From Neisseria sp. KEM232 (GTDB lineage: Bacteria; Pseudomonadota; Gammaproteobacteria; Burkholderiales; Neisseriaceae), in the NCBI RefSeq assembly GCF_002237445.1, contig NZ_CP022527.1:186001-250000 (forward strand): DNA of 64,000 nt, read 5' to 3'. Numbering within the stretch: position 1 is the stretch's first letter; each line of letters starts with the position of its first letter. Below, in pieces: positions 15,299-24,568 of the stretch. Position numbers and translations under genes: made by a program. A model generated the notes under the pieces. The model worked only from the letters and a program-made list of their open reading frames with translations, was not told where the DNA came from and did not search any database.

Positions 15299-15847
15299 TG
15301 TCTGCCGCCTCCTGTATTTACGTTTTTTATTCTGCTGTTTTTATTTCGCCGTTTTGGTTCCATTGTTTTCTGTACTGTATTTTCCAAATGCAAAAAAAAA
15401 CACCGGATTTGCCATTTTTTGCCGCCGCCATTCACAGCTTAGACTTTGGCAGCACGCAACCATCGCACACCGTTTCATTTTCAGCCGGACAAAATCAGGG
15501 GACAAAACGCCGGGCAGCAAATTTTCCATTTCGGCCGATTATATCTGCGTAAAACCAAACTGAAACAACACGGAAAGATACAAGACCGCAAGCCGCAGAC
15601 AGTACACCTAAGTACGGGCAGGTTTGCTTGGCATTTTTAATACCTTACTTAGCACACCTGCCCTATTCGAGCTAAGACACAGCAACGCCGTAGATTTTCG
15701 TGTTGGTTCACTATATTTAACCGCACTGCGGTATTTCCGCCAGGCCGTCTGAAAACAAAGAAATGCCCCACCCGACGAAGCTGCTACCACAAACAAAACG
15801 GCTACCCTGCACACATCAAAAAACCGCACATAAAACCTATGAAAAGA
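15299..15847. other. Gene-free region between thiL and rmpM
   Basis: About 550 bases without a credible gene. It holds a run of nine As near 15392, a Correia-like repeat (15571-15716) and one AG-type uptake sequence near 15743. Confidence 0.7.
15571..15716 (-). repeat. Correia-like repeat, copy 1
   Basis: On the minus strand it runs from TATAGTGAACC through ACGGCGTTGCTG, TTAGCTCGAA and ACTGTCTGCGGCTTGCGG to CTTGTATCTTTCC. A diverged copy lies on the plus strand at 58501-58645. The wording matches parts of Correia (NEMIS) elements, but the inner half differs. Confidence 0.6.
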
Positions 15848-15874
15848 AAAAACCCCGCATTCGCGGGGTTTTTC
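15848..15874 (-). terminator. rmpM terminator
   Basis: AAAACCCCGC-ATTC-GCGGGGTTTTT, a strong GC hairpin with a U tract directly after the rmpM stop on the minus strand. Unusually for this genome it is not built from uptake sequences. Confidence 0.9.
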
Positions 15875-15883
15875 AAAATCATC

Positions 15884-16630
15884 TTACCAACGGGTGTAAC
15901 CGTGGATGCTGGAACGCTCACCCGGCAACCAGTGGTTGTCGCTGGCAGGACGCTCGCCGAGAGCTTCAGCACCGGCAGAAACCTGACGCTGAACCACGCT
16001 GCGGATTTTCACATCTACGCGGCGGTCGGGTTCGATACATGCGATCAACTGTGCACGGCGTTTGGCTTTGGACAGTTTTTTGCCTTTGAGCTGGTCTTCG
16101 CAGGTTGCGGTCATCTGAGCTTGGGATTCGCCCAAACCGACTGCGGAAATCTTGCCTGCGGGTACGCCTTGGTTTACAAGGTAGTTTGCCACTACATTGG
16201 CGCGGCGTTCGGACAGAGCCTGGTTGTACTGCTCGGAGCCCATGAAGTCGGTATGGCCTTCTACGCGGACAGCCTGTATGTTTTCGTTGGACAGGCGGCC
16301 TGCCAAGTCGTTCAGGGTGTCGATGGCCTGCGGACGCAGGTTGTCTTTGTCGAAGCCGAACAGGGTGTTGGCGGACAGCGATACGGTTTCGTCTACAAAT
16401 TCGGGAGCGGCAGGAGCTTGGGCTTCTGCGTCGCCGCACTCGATACGACCCTGTGTCGCTTTGTCGAAGTACATGGTACGCCAGCACTCTTCATAGTTGT
16501 TGCGGACGATTTCCTGAGATTCGCGGCTGACTACATAGCCGTGTTTGGTATGCGGCTCACTGGCTGCCAATGCGTTGGCAGAAGCGATAGCGGCAACGAT
16601 TAATGCACCTAATTTAAGCTGTTTGGTCAT
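15884..16630 (-). CDS. rmpM: RmpM-like OmpA-family outer membrane protein
   Basis: 248 aa with a signal peptide (about residues 1-22, ALAASE cleavage region). The short lead ends in a Cys-containing stretch (EECWRTMYFD). Then comes an OmpA C-terminal peptidoglycan-binding domain: FGFDKDNLRPQA, VEGHTDFMGSEQYNQALSERRA and EPDRRVDVKI. RmpM (class 4 protein, Rmp in gonococci) stabilises porin and TonB-receptor complexes by tying them to peptidoglycan from the periplasm. GAGGGAATAATA precedes the ATG. Monocistronic with its own hairpin. Confidence 0.92.
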   Translation of the reverse strand: MTKQLKLGALIVAAIASANALAASEPHTKHGYVVSRESQEIVRNNYEECWRTMYFDKATQGRIECGDAEAQAPAAPEFVDETVSLSANTLFGFDKDNLRPQAIDTLNDLAGRLSNENIQAVRVEGHTDFMGSEQYNQALSERRANVVANYLVNQGVPAGKISAVGLGESQAQMTATCEDQLKGKKLSKAKRRAQLIACIEPDRRVDVKIRSVVQRQVSAGAEALGERPASDNHWLPGERSSIHGYTRW

Positions 16631-17030
16631 TATTATTCCCTCATCAAAAGATTGTTAATGCAATGACCTGTGAGACCATTACAAAGCACAATATACAGGC
16701 CGCAGCGTGACGGCAACCAGAATATACAAGTCCGCACTATAAAAATCCCGATGCAAACTGTCAATATCCCGCTGCCTCCTGTGCGGGCAGCAACCTGTTT
16801 CCTAATGCCGCATCATGCCGAAAAATCAATTTTCTGTCACTTATTTACCGGAAAAAACGCTGCCTCCTTTATTAAAGTTGCGCAAAAACAACAGGAACTT
16901 TTTACCGCCAGACACTTCCGCCATTCGCCGTTGCAGCTCTCCAACCCTTTATCTGCCGCGGTTTTCTGCCATTAGGATTTGTTTTTATGTTAAAGTCCGC
17001 AGCCCGATTCCGCATTCCGCCGCCATACTT
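16631..17030. other. Divergent control region between rmpM and cysB
   Basis: 400 bases with no gene and no uptake sequence. It must hold the promoters of both divergent genes. TATATT boxes on the minus strand near 16690 and AT-rich stretches near 16985 are candidates, but none stands out. Confidence 0.5.
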
Positions 17031-17981
17031 ATGAAACTGCAACAGCTGCGCTACGCGCTCGAAGTCTACAAACACAATCTCAACGTCTCCGAAGCGGCGG
17101 ATGCTCTGTTCACGTCGCAGCCCGGCGTATCCAAGCAAATCCGCCTTTTGGAAGAGGAACTCGGCATCCGCATCTTTATCCGCAGCGGCAAGCGCATCGT
17201 TTCCGTTTCGCAGCCGGGCAAGGCGGTTTTACAGACGGCCGAGAGGATTTTGCACGATATCCAAAACATCAAAAAAATCGGCAGCGAGTTTGCCAAACAA
17301 GACGGCGGGGTGCTCACGCTCGCCGCCACGCACACTTTGGCGCGCTATGTTTTACCGCCTGTGGTGGCGCAGTTTGCCAAAGCCTATCCGAAGGTGCGGC
17401 TGGTTATCCGACAAGGGACACCCGAGGAAATCCGCCGGATGGTTTCAGAAGGCCTGACGGATTTTGCCGTGACATCGGAACTTTCCGATTACGGCACAGA
17501 GCTGCGCGGCATTTCCTGTTCGAGCTGGCATTACGGTCTGCTCGTGCCGAACGATCATCCGCTGCTCGATCACAAAGGCGCACTGTCTGTCCGAGCCATT
17601 GCGTCCTATCCCTTAATCGCCTACGAATCTGCTTTCGTGCGCGGCAGCGTACTTTCGCGCGCGTTCGCCAAAGCAGACATTGCCGAACCGGAGATCGCCG
17701 TCTCGGTGGCCGACAACGATGCGCTGAAAACCTACGTCCGACTGGGACTGGGCGTCGGCCTGATGGCCAAGCCGGCCTACGACAAAACGGCAGATGCGGA
17801 TCTGACGCTGGTCGATATTCCCTATCTTACCGAACCCTGCCACACCGGCCTGCTGCTGCGCAGCGACAGCTATCTGCGCGGATATGTTTACGGTTTTATC
17901 GAACTCTTCGATCCGTCTTTAACCAAGGCGCGGCTCGACCAACTTCTGTATACGCCCGTTGTCGAAGACTTTTCGATTTAG
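17031..17981 (+). CDS. cysB: CysB-type LysR regulator of sulfur assimilation
   Basis: 316 aa from the ATG at 17031, where the LysR helix-turn-helix begins (MKLQQLRYALEVYKHN, ALFTSQPGVSKQIRLLEEELG). The effector domain has the CysB wording TLAATHTLARYVLPPVV and RLVIRQGTPEEI, which bind N-acetylserine or sulfate. It is expected to activate cysteine biosynthesis genes, of which cysE lies at 34273. Upstream in-frame sequence is not conserved and is left out. The stop overlaps a terminator hairpin. Confidence 0.9.
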   Translation: MKLQQLRYALEVYKHNLNVSEAADALFTSQPGVSKQIRLLEEELGIRIFIRSGKRIVSVSQPGKAVLQTAERILHDIQNIKKIGSEFAKQDGGVLTLAATHTLARYVLPPVVAQFAKAYPKVRLVIRQGTPEEIRRMVSEGLTDFAVTSELSDYGTELRGISCSSWHYGLLVPNDHPLLDHKGALSVRAIASYPLIAYESAFVRGSVLSRAFAKADIAEPEIAVSVADNDALKTYVRLGLGVGLMAKPAYDKTADADLTLVDIPYLTEPCHTGLLLRSDSYLRGYVYGFIELFDPSLTKARLDQLLYTPVVEDFSI

Positions 17982-18048
17982 GCCGTCTGAAAAAGCAAAA
18001 GCGCCGCAGAACGTTTGCTCTGCAGCGCTTTTGCTTTTTCAGACGGCC
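17981..18048. terminator. Long uptake-sequence hairpin between cysB and fnr
   Basis: GGCCGTCTGAAAAAGCAAAAGCGC faces its near-perfect complement across a short loop. It can end both converging genes. Confidence 0.9.
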
Positions 18049-18055
18049 TCTTTAT

Positions 18056-18793
18056 TCAAACTGTGTGCATACTGCCGCCGGATACCATTCTGTTCAGCAC
18101 TTCCGGTTTCAGTAATTTGATGTGTTTATGCTCCACCGAAATCAGCTCTTCCTGATGGAAACGCGAAAGCGTGCGGCTGACCGTTTCCAGTTTCAGCCCC
18201 AAATAGCTGCCGATTTCCTCGCGCGACATACGCAGGATGAAATCATTGGCGGCAAAACCCCTGTGGTGCAGCCTTTGCGACAAGTTCAGCAAAAAGGCGG
18301 CAATCCGCTCTTCGGCACGCATATTGCCCAACAGCAGCATCACACCCTGATCGCGCACAATCTCGCGGCTCATCAGGCGGAAGAAATGCGTTTGGATGCT
18401 CGGAATCACTTTGCTGAGCTCTTCCATATGGCCGAACGGCAACTCGCACACCTCGCTGTCTTCCAAAGCCACCGCATCGCAACTGTGCGCATGCGTACAG
18501 ATACCGTCCATCCCGATCAATTCGCCGGACATAAAAAAACCGGTTACCTGATCGCGGCCGTCCTGCGAAGCGACAGTCGTTTTGAAAAAACCGGTGCGGA
18601 TGGCGAAAAAGGAATGGAAAGACTCGCCCGAACGGAACAGAAACTCGCCTTTTTTCAGCCTGTGGCTCTGTCGGATAACGGTGTCCAACTGCTCGAATTC
18701 ATTGGGACGCAGGCCGACGGGCAGGCACAGCTCGCGCAGCGAACAGGTCGAACAAAGCGTCTTCATCGGTTGTAGCAAAGTGTGTGCGGCCAT
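18056..18793 (-). CDS. fnr: FNR oxygen-responsive transcription regulator
   Basis: 245 aa from the ATG at 18793. Cys14, Cys17 and Cys23 (CSTCSLRELC) plus Cys116 (SEVCELPF) match the four ligands of the oxygen-labile 4Fe-4S cluster. A cAMP-receptor-type sensor barrel is followed by a C-terminal winged helix with the recognition helix LKLETVSRTLSRF. FNR activates anaerobic genes such as hemN, which diverges from it across an FNR box. A farther upstream in-frame start is possible but not conserved. Confidence 0.95.
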   Translation of the reverse strand: MAAHTLLQPMKTLCSTCSLRELCLPVGLRPNEFEQLDTVIRQSHRLKKGEFLFRSGESFHSFFAIRTGFFKTTVASQDGRDQVTGFFMSGELIGMDGICTHAHSCDAVALEDSEVCELPFGHMEELSKVIPSIQTHFFRLMSREIVRDQGVMLLLGNMRAEERIAAFLLNLSQRLHHRGFAANDFILRMSREEIGSYLGLKLETVSRTLSRFHQEELISVEHKHIKLLKPEVLNRMVSGGSMHTV

Positions 18794-18847
18794 ACTGGTT
18801 ACAGTCCTTAATTTTTTGCACCTGAGGCAAACTGTATACAATTCGCC

Positions 18848-18861
18848 TTGACTAATATCAA
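18848..18861. promoter_or_regulatory. FNR box between fnr and hemN
   Basis: TTGACTAATATCAA differs from the FNR consensus TTGAT-N4-ATCAA by one base. It lies 55 bases before the fnr start and 69 before hemN, so it could serve autoregulation, hemN activation or both. Confidence 0.75.
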
Positions 18862-18929
18862 AGTATCATCATCGGCTTTGTGCCATTCTAGCAAACTACC
18901 ATACATTTACCAACATCAAACCCTTCCGC

Positions 18930-20336
18930 ATGAAAATCATCAACATAATCAACAAAGAAAAGCCGGAATTCGACCGCAACCTCATCGCTTCCCTCCCCGC
19001 CAGCGGCCCGCGCTACACCTCCTACCCCACTGCCGACCGCTTCCACAAAGATTTCGGTGAAAACGAATACATCGAAACCCTCGCCCTGCGCAGCGCGGGC
19101 GCACTCAACAAACCCCTGTCCCTCTACATCCACATCCCCTTCTGCGACACCATCTGCTACTACTGCGGCTGCAACAAAATCATCACCAAAGACAAAACCC
19201 GCGCCGACGAGTACCTCGGCTATCTCGAACGCGAAATGGAACTGCTCGCCCCCCACCTCGGAGGCAAAAATCCCCTCGCCCAACTCCACTTCGGCGGCGG
19301 CACCCCCACCTTCCTTTCAGACGGCCAACTCGACCGCGTCTTCGCCATGATACGCCGCCACTTCAACCTCCTGCCCGACGGCGAATACTCCATCGAAATC
19401 GACCCGCGCAAAGTCAGCCGCGAAACCGTGCACCACCTCGGCCGCCTCGGCTTCAACCGCATGAGCGTCGGCATCCAGGATTTCGACCCCAAAGTGCAGC
19501 AGGCCGTCAACCGCATCCAAAGCGTCGAAGAGACCCGCACCGTTATCGAAGCCGCCCGCGAAGCCGACTTCAAATCCGTCAGCGTCGACCTCATCTACGG
19601 CCTGCCCCACCAAAGCCTCGCAAGCATCAAGCCCACCCTCGACACCGTCCTCTCCCTCGATCCCGACCGCCTCGCCCTCTACCACTACGCCCACCTCCCC
19701 CACATCTTCAAACCCCAGCGGCGCATCGACACCGACGCCGTCCCCTCCAGCGAAGAAAAACTCGACATCCTGCAATACGCCGTCGAGCGCCTATCCGACG
19801 CAGGCTACGTCTTCATCGGCATGGACCACTTCGCCAAACCCGACGACGAACTCTCCGTCGCCCTGCGCGAAGGCTTTCTGCAACGCAACTTCCAAGGCTA
19901 TTCCACCTACGCCGACTGCGACCTCGTCGCCATCGGCGTTTCCGCCATCGGCAAAATCGGCTGCACCTACGAACAAAACGAGCGCAACATCACCGACTAC
20001 TACGCCGCCCTCGACGCCAGACGCCTGCCCGTCATGCGCGGCTACCGCCTCACCCGCGACGACATCCTGCGGCGCAACATCATCCAAGACCTCATGTGCC
20101 GCTTCGCCCTCGACTTCCGCGTCTACCAAGACACCTTCGCCATCCCCTTCTCCCAATACTTCGCCGACGAACTGGCCGACCTCGAACAAATGGAACGCCT
20201 CGGCCTGGTCAAACTCAAAACCAACGGCCTCACCGTCACCCCCAAAGGCCGCTTCCTCATCCGCAACATCGCCATGGTCTTCGACTACCACCTGCGCCAC
20301 CGCGAAACCACCGCCCAATACTCGCAAACCGTATAA
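18930..20336 (+). CDS. hemN: Oxygen-independent coproporphyrinogen III dehydrogenase
   Basis: 468 aa radical SAM enzyme that converts coproporphyrinogen III to protoporphyrinogen IX without oxygen, in the cytoplasm. The cluster ligands are Cys72, Cys76 and Cys79 (CDTICYYC), followed by the further Cys typical of HemN. HFGGGTPTFL binds SAM and the YHYAHLPHIFKPQ region is typical. Codons are strongly C-rich. Its position opposite fnr with an FNR box fits anaerobic induction. Confidence 0.95.
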   Translation: MKIINIINKEKPEFDRNLIASLPASGPRYTSYPTADRFHKDFGENEYIETLALRSAGALNKPLSLYIHIPFCDTICYYCGCNKIITKDKTRADEYLGYLEREMELLAPHLGGKNPLAQLHFGGGTPTFLSDGQLDRVFAMIRRHFNLLPDGEYSIEIDPRKVSRETVHHLGRLGFNRMSVGIQDFDPKVQQAVNRIQSVEETRTVIEAAREADFKSVSVDLIYGLPHQSLASIKPTLDTVLSLDPDRLALYHYAHLPHIFKPQRRIDTDAVPSSEEKLDILQYAVERLSDAGYVFIGMDHFAKPDDELSVALREGFLQRNFQGYSTYADCDLVAIGVSAIGKIGCTYEQNERNITDYYAALDARRLPVMRGYRLTRDDILRRNIIQDLMCRFALDFRVYQDTFAIPFSQYFADELADLEQMERLGLVKLKTNGLTVTPKGRFLIRNIAMVFDYHLRHRETTAQYSQTV

Positions 20337-20343
20337 AGCACAA

Positions 20344-20381
20344 AGGCCGTCTGAAAGAGGTTAAAACCTTTCAGACGGCCT
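20344..20381. terminator. Uptake-sequence hairpin after hemN
   Basis: AGGCCGTCTGAAAGAGG faces its complement across TTAAAA. A second pair follows at 20414-20454 and a single uptake sequence at about 20467, so three lie within 140 bases. Confidence 0.85.
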
Positions 20382-20570
20382 CATACTTCGCGCACGCCAA
20401 CCGTCCGACAAAAAGGCCGTCTGAAAACAGAAAAACACCCTTTTCAGACGGCCTCAAAGCCCAAAAAGGCCGTCTGAAAAGAGTGCCGCATAAAAAACTT
20501 TACTTTTCCCCCGCACAGGTTTAAAACGCGCGCTTTCCTTTCTTCACCAACACCCAAACGGAGACACATC

Positions 20571-21686
20571 ATGAAAGTAGGTTTCGTCGGCTGGCGCGGC
20601 ATGGTCGGTTCAGTATTGATGCAGCGCATGCGCGAAGAAAACGACTTCGCCCACATCCCCGACGCGTATTTCTTCACCACATCCAACGTAGGCGGCGCGG
20701 CACCCGATTTCGGCCAGGCCGCCAAAACGCTGCTCGATGCCAACAACATCGCCGAATTGGCGAAAATGGACATTATCGTTACCTGCCAGGGCGGCGATTA
20801 CACCAAATCCGTATTCCAAAGCCTGCGCGATTCGGGCTGGAACGGCTACTGGATTGATGCGGCATCTTCGCTGCGTATGGCCGACGACGCGATTATCGTG
20901 CTCGACCCCGTCAACCGCAACGTCATCGATGCCGGCCTGCAAAACGGCGTGAAAAACTACATCGGCGGCAACTGCACAGTATCGCTGATGCTGATGGCGC
21001 TCGGCGGCCTGTTCCAAAACGACCTCGTCGAATGGGCAACCAGCATGACCTATCAGGCCGCCTCCGGCGCGGGTGCGAAAAATATGCGCGAACTCATCAG
21101 CGGCATGGGCGCGATTCACAGCCAAGTAACCGCCGAGCTGGCCGACCCGGCAAGCGCGATTCTCGACATCGACCGAAAAGTGTCCGATTTTTTACGCTCT
21201 GACTCCTATCCCAAAGCCAACTTCGGCGTACCGCTTGCCGGCAGCCTGATTCCGTGGATTGACGCGGATTTGGGCAACGGCCAGTCGAAAGAAGAATGGA
21301 AAGGCGGCGTGGAAACCAACAAAATCCTCGGCCGCAGCGCCGATCCCACCGTTATCGACGGCCTGTGCGTGCGCGTCGGCGCAATGCGCTGCCACAGCCA
21401 GGCCATCACGCTGAAGCTGAAAAAAGACCTGTCCGTAGCCGAAATCGAAAGCATTTTGGCCGGTGCGAACGACTGGGTGAAAGTCATCCCCAACGAAAAA
21501 GAAGCCAGCATTCACGAGCTGACCCCCGCCAAAGTAACCGGCACGCTGTCCGTACCCGTCGGCCGTATCCGCAAACTCGGCATGGGCGGCGAATACATCA
21601 GCGCGTTTACCGTAGGCGACCAGCTCCTCTGGGGTGCGGCCGAACCCCTGCGCCGCGTGCTGCGGATTATCTTAGGCTCGCTGTAA
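20571..21686 (+). CDS. asd: Aspartate-semialdehyde dehydrogenase
   Basis: 371 aa. It reduces aspartyl phosphate to the semialdehyde, the branch point for lysine, diaminopimelate, threonine and methionine. The NADP motif GWRGMVGSVL lies at the start, the catalytic Cys135 in GGNCTVS, and the SGAGAKNMREL and RVGAMRCHSQA segments are typical. Preceded by GGAGACACATC. Monocistronic between uptake-sequence hairpins. Confidence 0.95.
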   Translation: MKVGFVGWRGMVGSVLMQRMREENDFAHIPDAYFFTTSNVGGAAPDFGQAAKTLLDANNIAELAKMDIIVTCQGGDYTKSVFQSLRDSGWNGYWIDAASSLRMADDAIIVLDPVNRNVIDAGLQNGVKNYIGGNCTVSLMLMALGGLFQNDLVEWATSMTYQAASGAGAKNMRELISGMGAIHSQVTAELADPASAILDIDRKVSDFLRSDSYPKANFGVPLAGSLIPWIDADLGNGQSKEEWKGGVETNKILGRSADPTVIDGLCVRVGAMRCHSQAITLKLKKDLSVAEIESILAGANDWVKVIPNEKEASIHELTPAKVTGTLSVPVGRIRKLGMGGEYISAFTVGDQLLWGAAEPLRRVLRIILGSL

Positions 21687-21713
21687 AACCGCCCGATTGG
21701 GCTTGACCGCTTA

Positions 21714-21753
21714 AAAGGCCGTCTGAAACGGAAAACCGGTTTTCAGACGGCCT
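21714..21753. terminator. Uptake-sequence hairpin after asd
   Basis: AAAGGCCGTCTGAAA faces its complement with inner arms ACGG/CCGGT. Followed by T-rich sequence. Confidence 0.85.
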
Positions 21754-22142
21754 TTATCTTTCTTTATGCAGCGTAGCAAAGGCTCAGCACAAAATTTGAA
21801 TCATGCAGCCCGAAAACCCGAAAGGCCGTCTGAAACCGCCAACTCTCCCACTCTCTTTACTCCCTCCCCTGCGCCACAAGCGCGGGAGAGGGTCGGGGTG
21901 GGTGACAGTGCGCAGAGCTGCATTCGCTGCCGCTCCCGCAAAAGTTGCCGCAACGACATAAGCCCCGCCCCAGCCCTCCCCTACGGGCGGAAAAGGGAGT
22001 TCAGTCGTCCCACCGCTTTCAGACAGCCTTTTGCCTCCGATGAAGGGTTACAAGGCAAAACCGCCACTCTTCATTTACACAGAGGCCGTCTGAAAACAAA
22101 AAACAGCTTTCAGACGGCCTTTATCTTTCTTTATGCAACGTA

Positions 22143-22302
22143 GGGTCTGTTGACAATCAGCCTTGCGGCGGTATTTTTGGTAAAAATCCGCGCCTGCCGC
22201 GTCAAAAATGCTCGCAAGGTGTCCAACCTTGCTACGCTTTTTCCTTGCAAACACGAATTTTTCCTCAAAAAACCGCTTCGCAAGCTGAATGTCAACAGCC
22301 CC
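22143..22302 (-). mobile_element. MITE-like element, copy 1
   Basis: About 160 bp with imperfect terminal inverted repeats (GGGTCTGTTGACAATCAGC and its mirror ending TGAATGTCAACAGCCCC), flanked by TA on both sides. No coding capacity. A reversed copy lies at 61963-62124 with the same interior (CGCGCCTGC, AAAAATGCTCGCAAG). Confidence 0.75.
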
Positions 22303-22331
22303 TAGCAAAGACTCAGCACAAGATGTACATC

Positions 22332-22371
22332 AGGCCGTCTGCAAAACCTTTTTCGGTTTTTCAGACGGCCT
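22332..22371 (-). terminator. spoT terminator
   Basis: AGGCCGTCTGCAAAACC faces GGTTTTTCAGACGGCCT; the left uptake sequence has one base changed (GTCTGC). Confidence 0.75.
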
Positions 22372-22389
22372 CTCGTTTACGCTTGGGAT

Positions 22390-24549
22390 TTACAAACGGG
22401 TGACGCGGCGTACCTGCGGGATGGTGTGCAGGGCGTGGATGATGCTGTTGAGCTGTTTGAGATCCTGCGTTTTGATGCGGAATTTGAATTCGATAAAGCC
22501 TTCCGTGCCCGACTGGCTTTGCGAGGGCGTTTCCACGGCTTCGATGTCGGCGCCCTGCTCGGACATGGCCATCGCCATGGCCGCCAGCAGGCCGTGGCTG
22601 TCCTGCGAGGCGACAAGCAGGACGGTGTGGTAGGTGTGGCCACCGATGTTTTCCCAGTCGGCGTCAAGCTGCTGGTCGGGATCGCTTTTGAGCAGGTTGG
22701 GGCAGGTTTCGCGGTGGATAATCAGCCCTTGGTCTTTAATCAGGATGGCGCGGATGGCGTCGCCGGGTATCGGGTTGCAGCATTGGCCGAGGTGGACGCG
22801 GCCGGTTTCGTTGCCGCTGATTTTTATCGGGCTGAGGCGCACTTCGCCGCCGAGGTGCTGTCCCGCCAGCTCGGCAATGTGCATGGCAACGGAAACGGGC
22901 AGGGTGTGCCCCATGCCGACGCTGTACAGCACGTCTTCAAAGCTGGTTTGTTTTTCGGTGAGGTCGGCAAGATAGGCTTCTTTGAGTTCTTCCGACAGGA
23001 GGACGTCGCGCGGCAGAAGGCCGGCGAGGGCTTTTTGCAGCAGGTTTTCGCCCAGTTCGACGGCGTCGCGGCGGTTCATGTTTTTGATGTAGCTGCGGAT
23101 GGCGCTGCGGGCGCGGCCGGAAACAGCGAAGTTGAGCCAGGCGGCGTTCGGCCGTGCTTGATCGGAGGTGACGATTTCGACGGTGTCGCCGGTTTTCAGG
23201 CGGGTACGCAGCGGCACCATGCTGTTGTTGACGCGGGCGGCGGCGGTGCGGTTGCCGATGTCGGTGTGCACGGCGTAGGCGAAGTCGATGGGGGTTGCGC
23301 CTTCGGGCAGTACGAGGATGCGGCCTTTAGGGGTGAAGATGTAGACTTCGCTGGGGAAAAGGTCGACTTTGACGTGTTCGAGGAATTCGACGGCGTTGGC
23401 CGAACGCGCCTGCAAGTCGAGAATGTTTTGCAGCCATTTGTTGGCGTTGAGCGTGGCCTGGTCGGGTCGGTCGTCGCCCGATTTGTACACCCAGTGGCTG
23501 GCAACGCCGCTTTCGGCAACGGCATTCATCTCGCGGGTGCGTATCTGCACTTCTATCGGCAGGCCGTGCGGGCCGGTGAGTGTGGTGTGCAGGCTTTGGT
23601 AGCCGTTGCTTTTGGGGATGGCGATGTAGTCTTTGAATTTGCCGGGCTTGGGCTGGTAGAGGCCGTGCAGCGCGCCGAGTGCGGCGTAGCAGGCGGGGAT
23701 GCTGTTGGTGATGACGCGGAAGCCGTAGATGTCCATCACTTCGTCGAAGCGCAGGTGTTTGTTGCGCATTTTCTGATGGATGCTGTACAGGTTTTTTTCA
23801 CGCCCTTTGATTTGCGCTTCGATGTTGGCGCCGACCAGCCGCTGGCTGAACGCCGCCAGCACTTTGCCGACGATGTCGCGCCGGTTGCGGCGGAAGTTGT
23901 TCATCGCTTTTTGCAGGGTGCGGTAGCGCGACGGGTAGATGTTTTGGAAGGAGAGATCCTGCAATTCGCGGTAAACGGGGTTGAGGCCGATGCGGTTGGC
24001 AATCGGGGCATAGATTTCCAGCGTTTCCTGCGAGATGCGGCGACGTTTGTCGGGGCGCATCGAGCCGAGCGTGCGCATATTGTGCAGGCGGTCGGACAGT
24101 TTGACGATGATGACGCGCATGTCTTTGGTCATCGCCAGAATCAGCTTGCGGAAGCTCTCGGCCTGATGTTCGGTTTGGTTGTCGTATTGCAGTTTTTCCA
24201 GCTTGGAGAGACCGTCTACCATATCGGCGATGGCGTCGCCGAACTCGGCAGCCATTTCCTCTTTGGTGACACCCGTGTCTTCCAAGACGTCGTGCATCAG
24301 CCCCGCGCTGAGCGTTTGGATGTCCATATGCCATTTGGCCAGCTCGGTGGCAACGGCAATCGGATGGGTGATGTAGGGCTCGCCGCTTTTGCGCGTTTGT
24401 CCGTCGTGGGCGGAAAAGGCGTAGGCGCAGGCTTTTTCCAGGCGCTCCAAATCTTCTTTGGGAAGGTAGGACGCGGCATCGAACAGCAGGCCGCGCGCTT
24501 GGGCGGTCAGCGGATCGTAGGGGGCGGCGGGCGCGGGGACGACGGACAT
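22390..24549 (-). CDS. spoT: Bifunctional (p)ppGpp synthetase/hydrolase SpoT
   Basis: 719 aa from the ATG at 24549. It makes and degrades the stringent-response alarmone. The HD hydrolase is intact (His62, His86-Asp87 with EDTG), which separates it from RelA. The synthetase part has GREKNLYSIHQKM and DIYGFRVI; TGS (IFTPKGRILVLPEGATPIDFA) and C-terminal ACT domains follow. Third gene of the gmk-rpoZ-spoT operon; 19 bases separate it from rpoZ, with an uptake sequence at the junction. Upstream in-frame sequence overlaps rpoZ and is not used. Confidence 0.95.
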   Translation of the reverse strand: MSVVPAPAAPYDPLTAQARGLLFDAASYLPKEDLERLEKACAYAFSAHDGQTRKSGEPYITHPIAVATELAKWHMDIQTLSAGLMHDVLEDTGVTKEEMAAEFGDAIADMVDGLSKLEKLQYDNQTEHQAESFRKLILAMTKDMRVIIVKLSDRLHNMRTLGSMRPDKRRRISQETLEIYAPIANRIGLNPVYRELQDLSFQNIYPSRYRTLQKAMNNFRRNRRDIVGKVLAAFSQRLVGANIEAQIKGREKNLYSIHQKMRNKHLRFDEVMDIYGFRVITNSIPACYAALGALHGLYQPKPGKFKDYIAIPKSNGYQSLHTTLTGPHGLPIEVQIRTREMNAVAESGVASHWVYKSGDDRPDQATLNANKWLQNILDLQARSANAVEFLEHVKVDLFPSEVYIFTPKGRILVLPEGATPIDFAYAVHTDIGNRTAAARVNNSMVPLRTRLKTGDTVEIVTSDQARPNAAWLNFAVSGRARSAIRSYIKNMNRRDAVELGENLLQKALAGLLPRDVLLSEELKEAYLADLTEKQTSFEDVLYSVGMGHTLPVSVAMHIAELAGQHLGGEVRLSPIKISGNETGRVHLGQCCNPIPGDAIRAILIKDQGLIIHRETCPNLLKSDPDQQLDADWENIGGHTYHTVLLVASQDSHGLLAAMAMAMSEQGADIEAVETPSQSQSGTEGFIEFKFRIKTQDLKQLNSIIHALHTIPQVRRVTRL

Positions 24550-24568
24550 TTTCAGACGGCCTGAAACG

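Larger units (their letters stand above)
21754..22389. other. Gene-free region between asd and spoT
   Basis: About 640 bases without a gene. It contains a single uptake sequence near 21822, an uptake hairpin at 22083-22120, a MITE-like element at 22143-22302, and a hairpin at 22332-22371 that ends spoT. Confidence 0.7.

Noticed and set aside
16815..17030. Longer CysB start
   Set aside because: The LysR helix-turn-helix begins exactly at the ATG at 17031, and the upstream residues are not conserved.
22426..24564. 712-codon open frame opposite spoT
   Set aside because: Antisense shadow of a GC-rich core gene; the text is Val/Gly/Asp-rich with no domain, while spoT is unmistakable.
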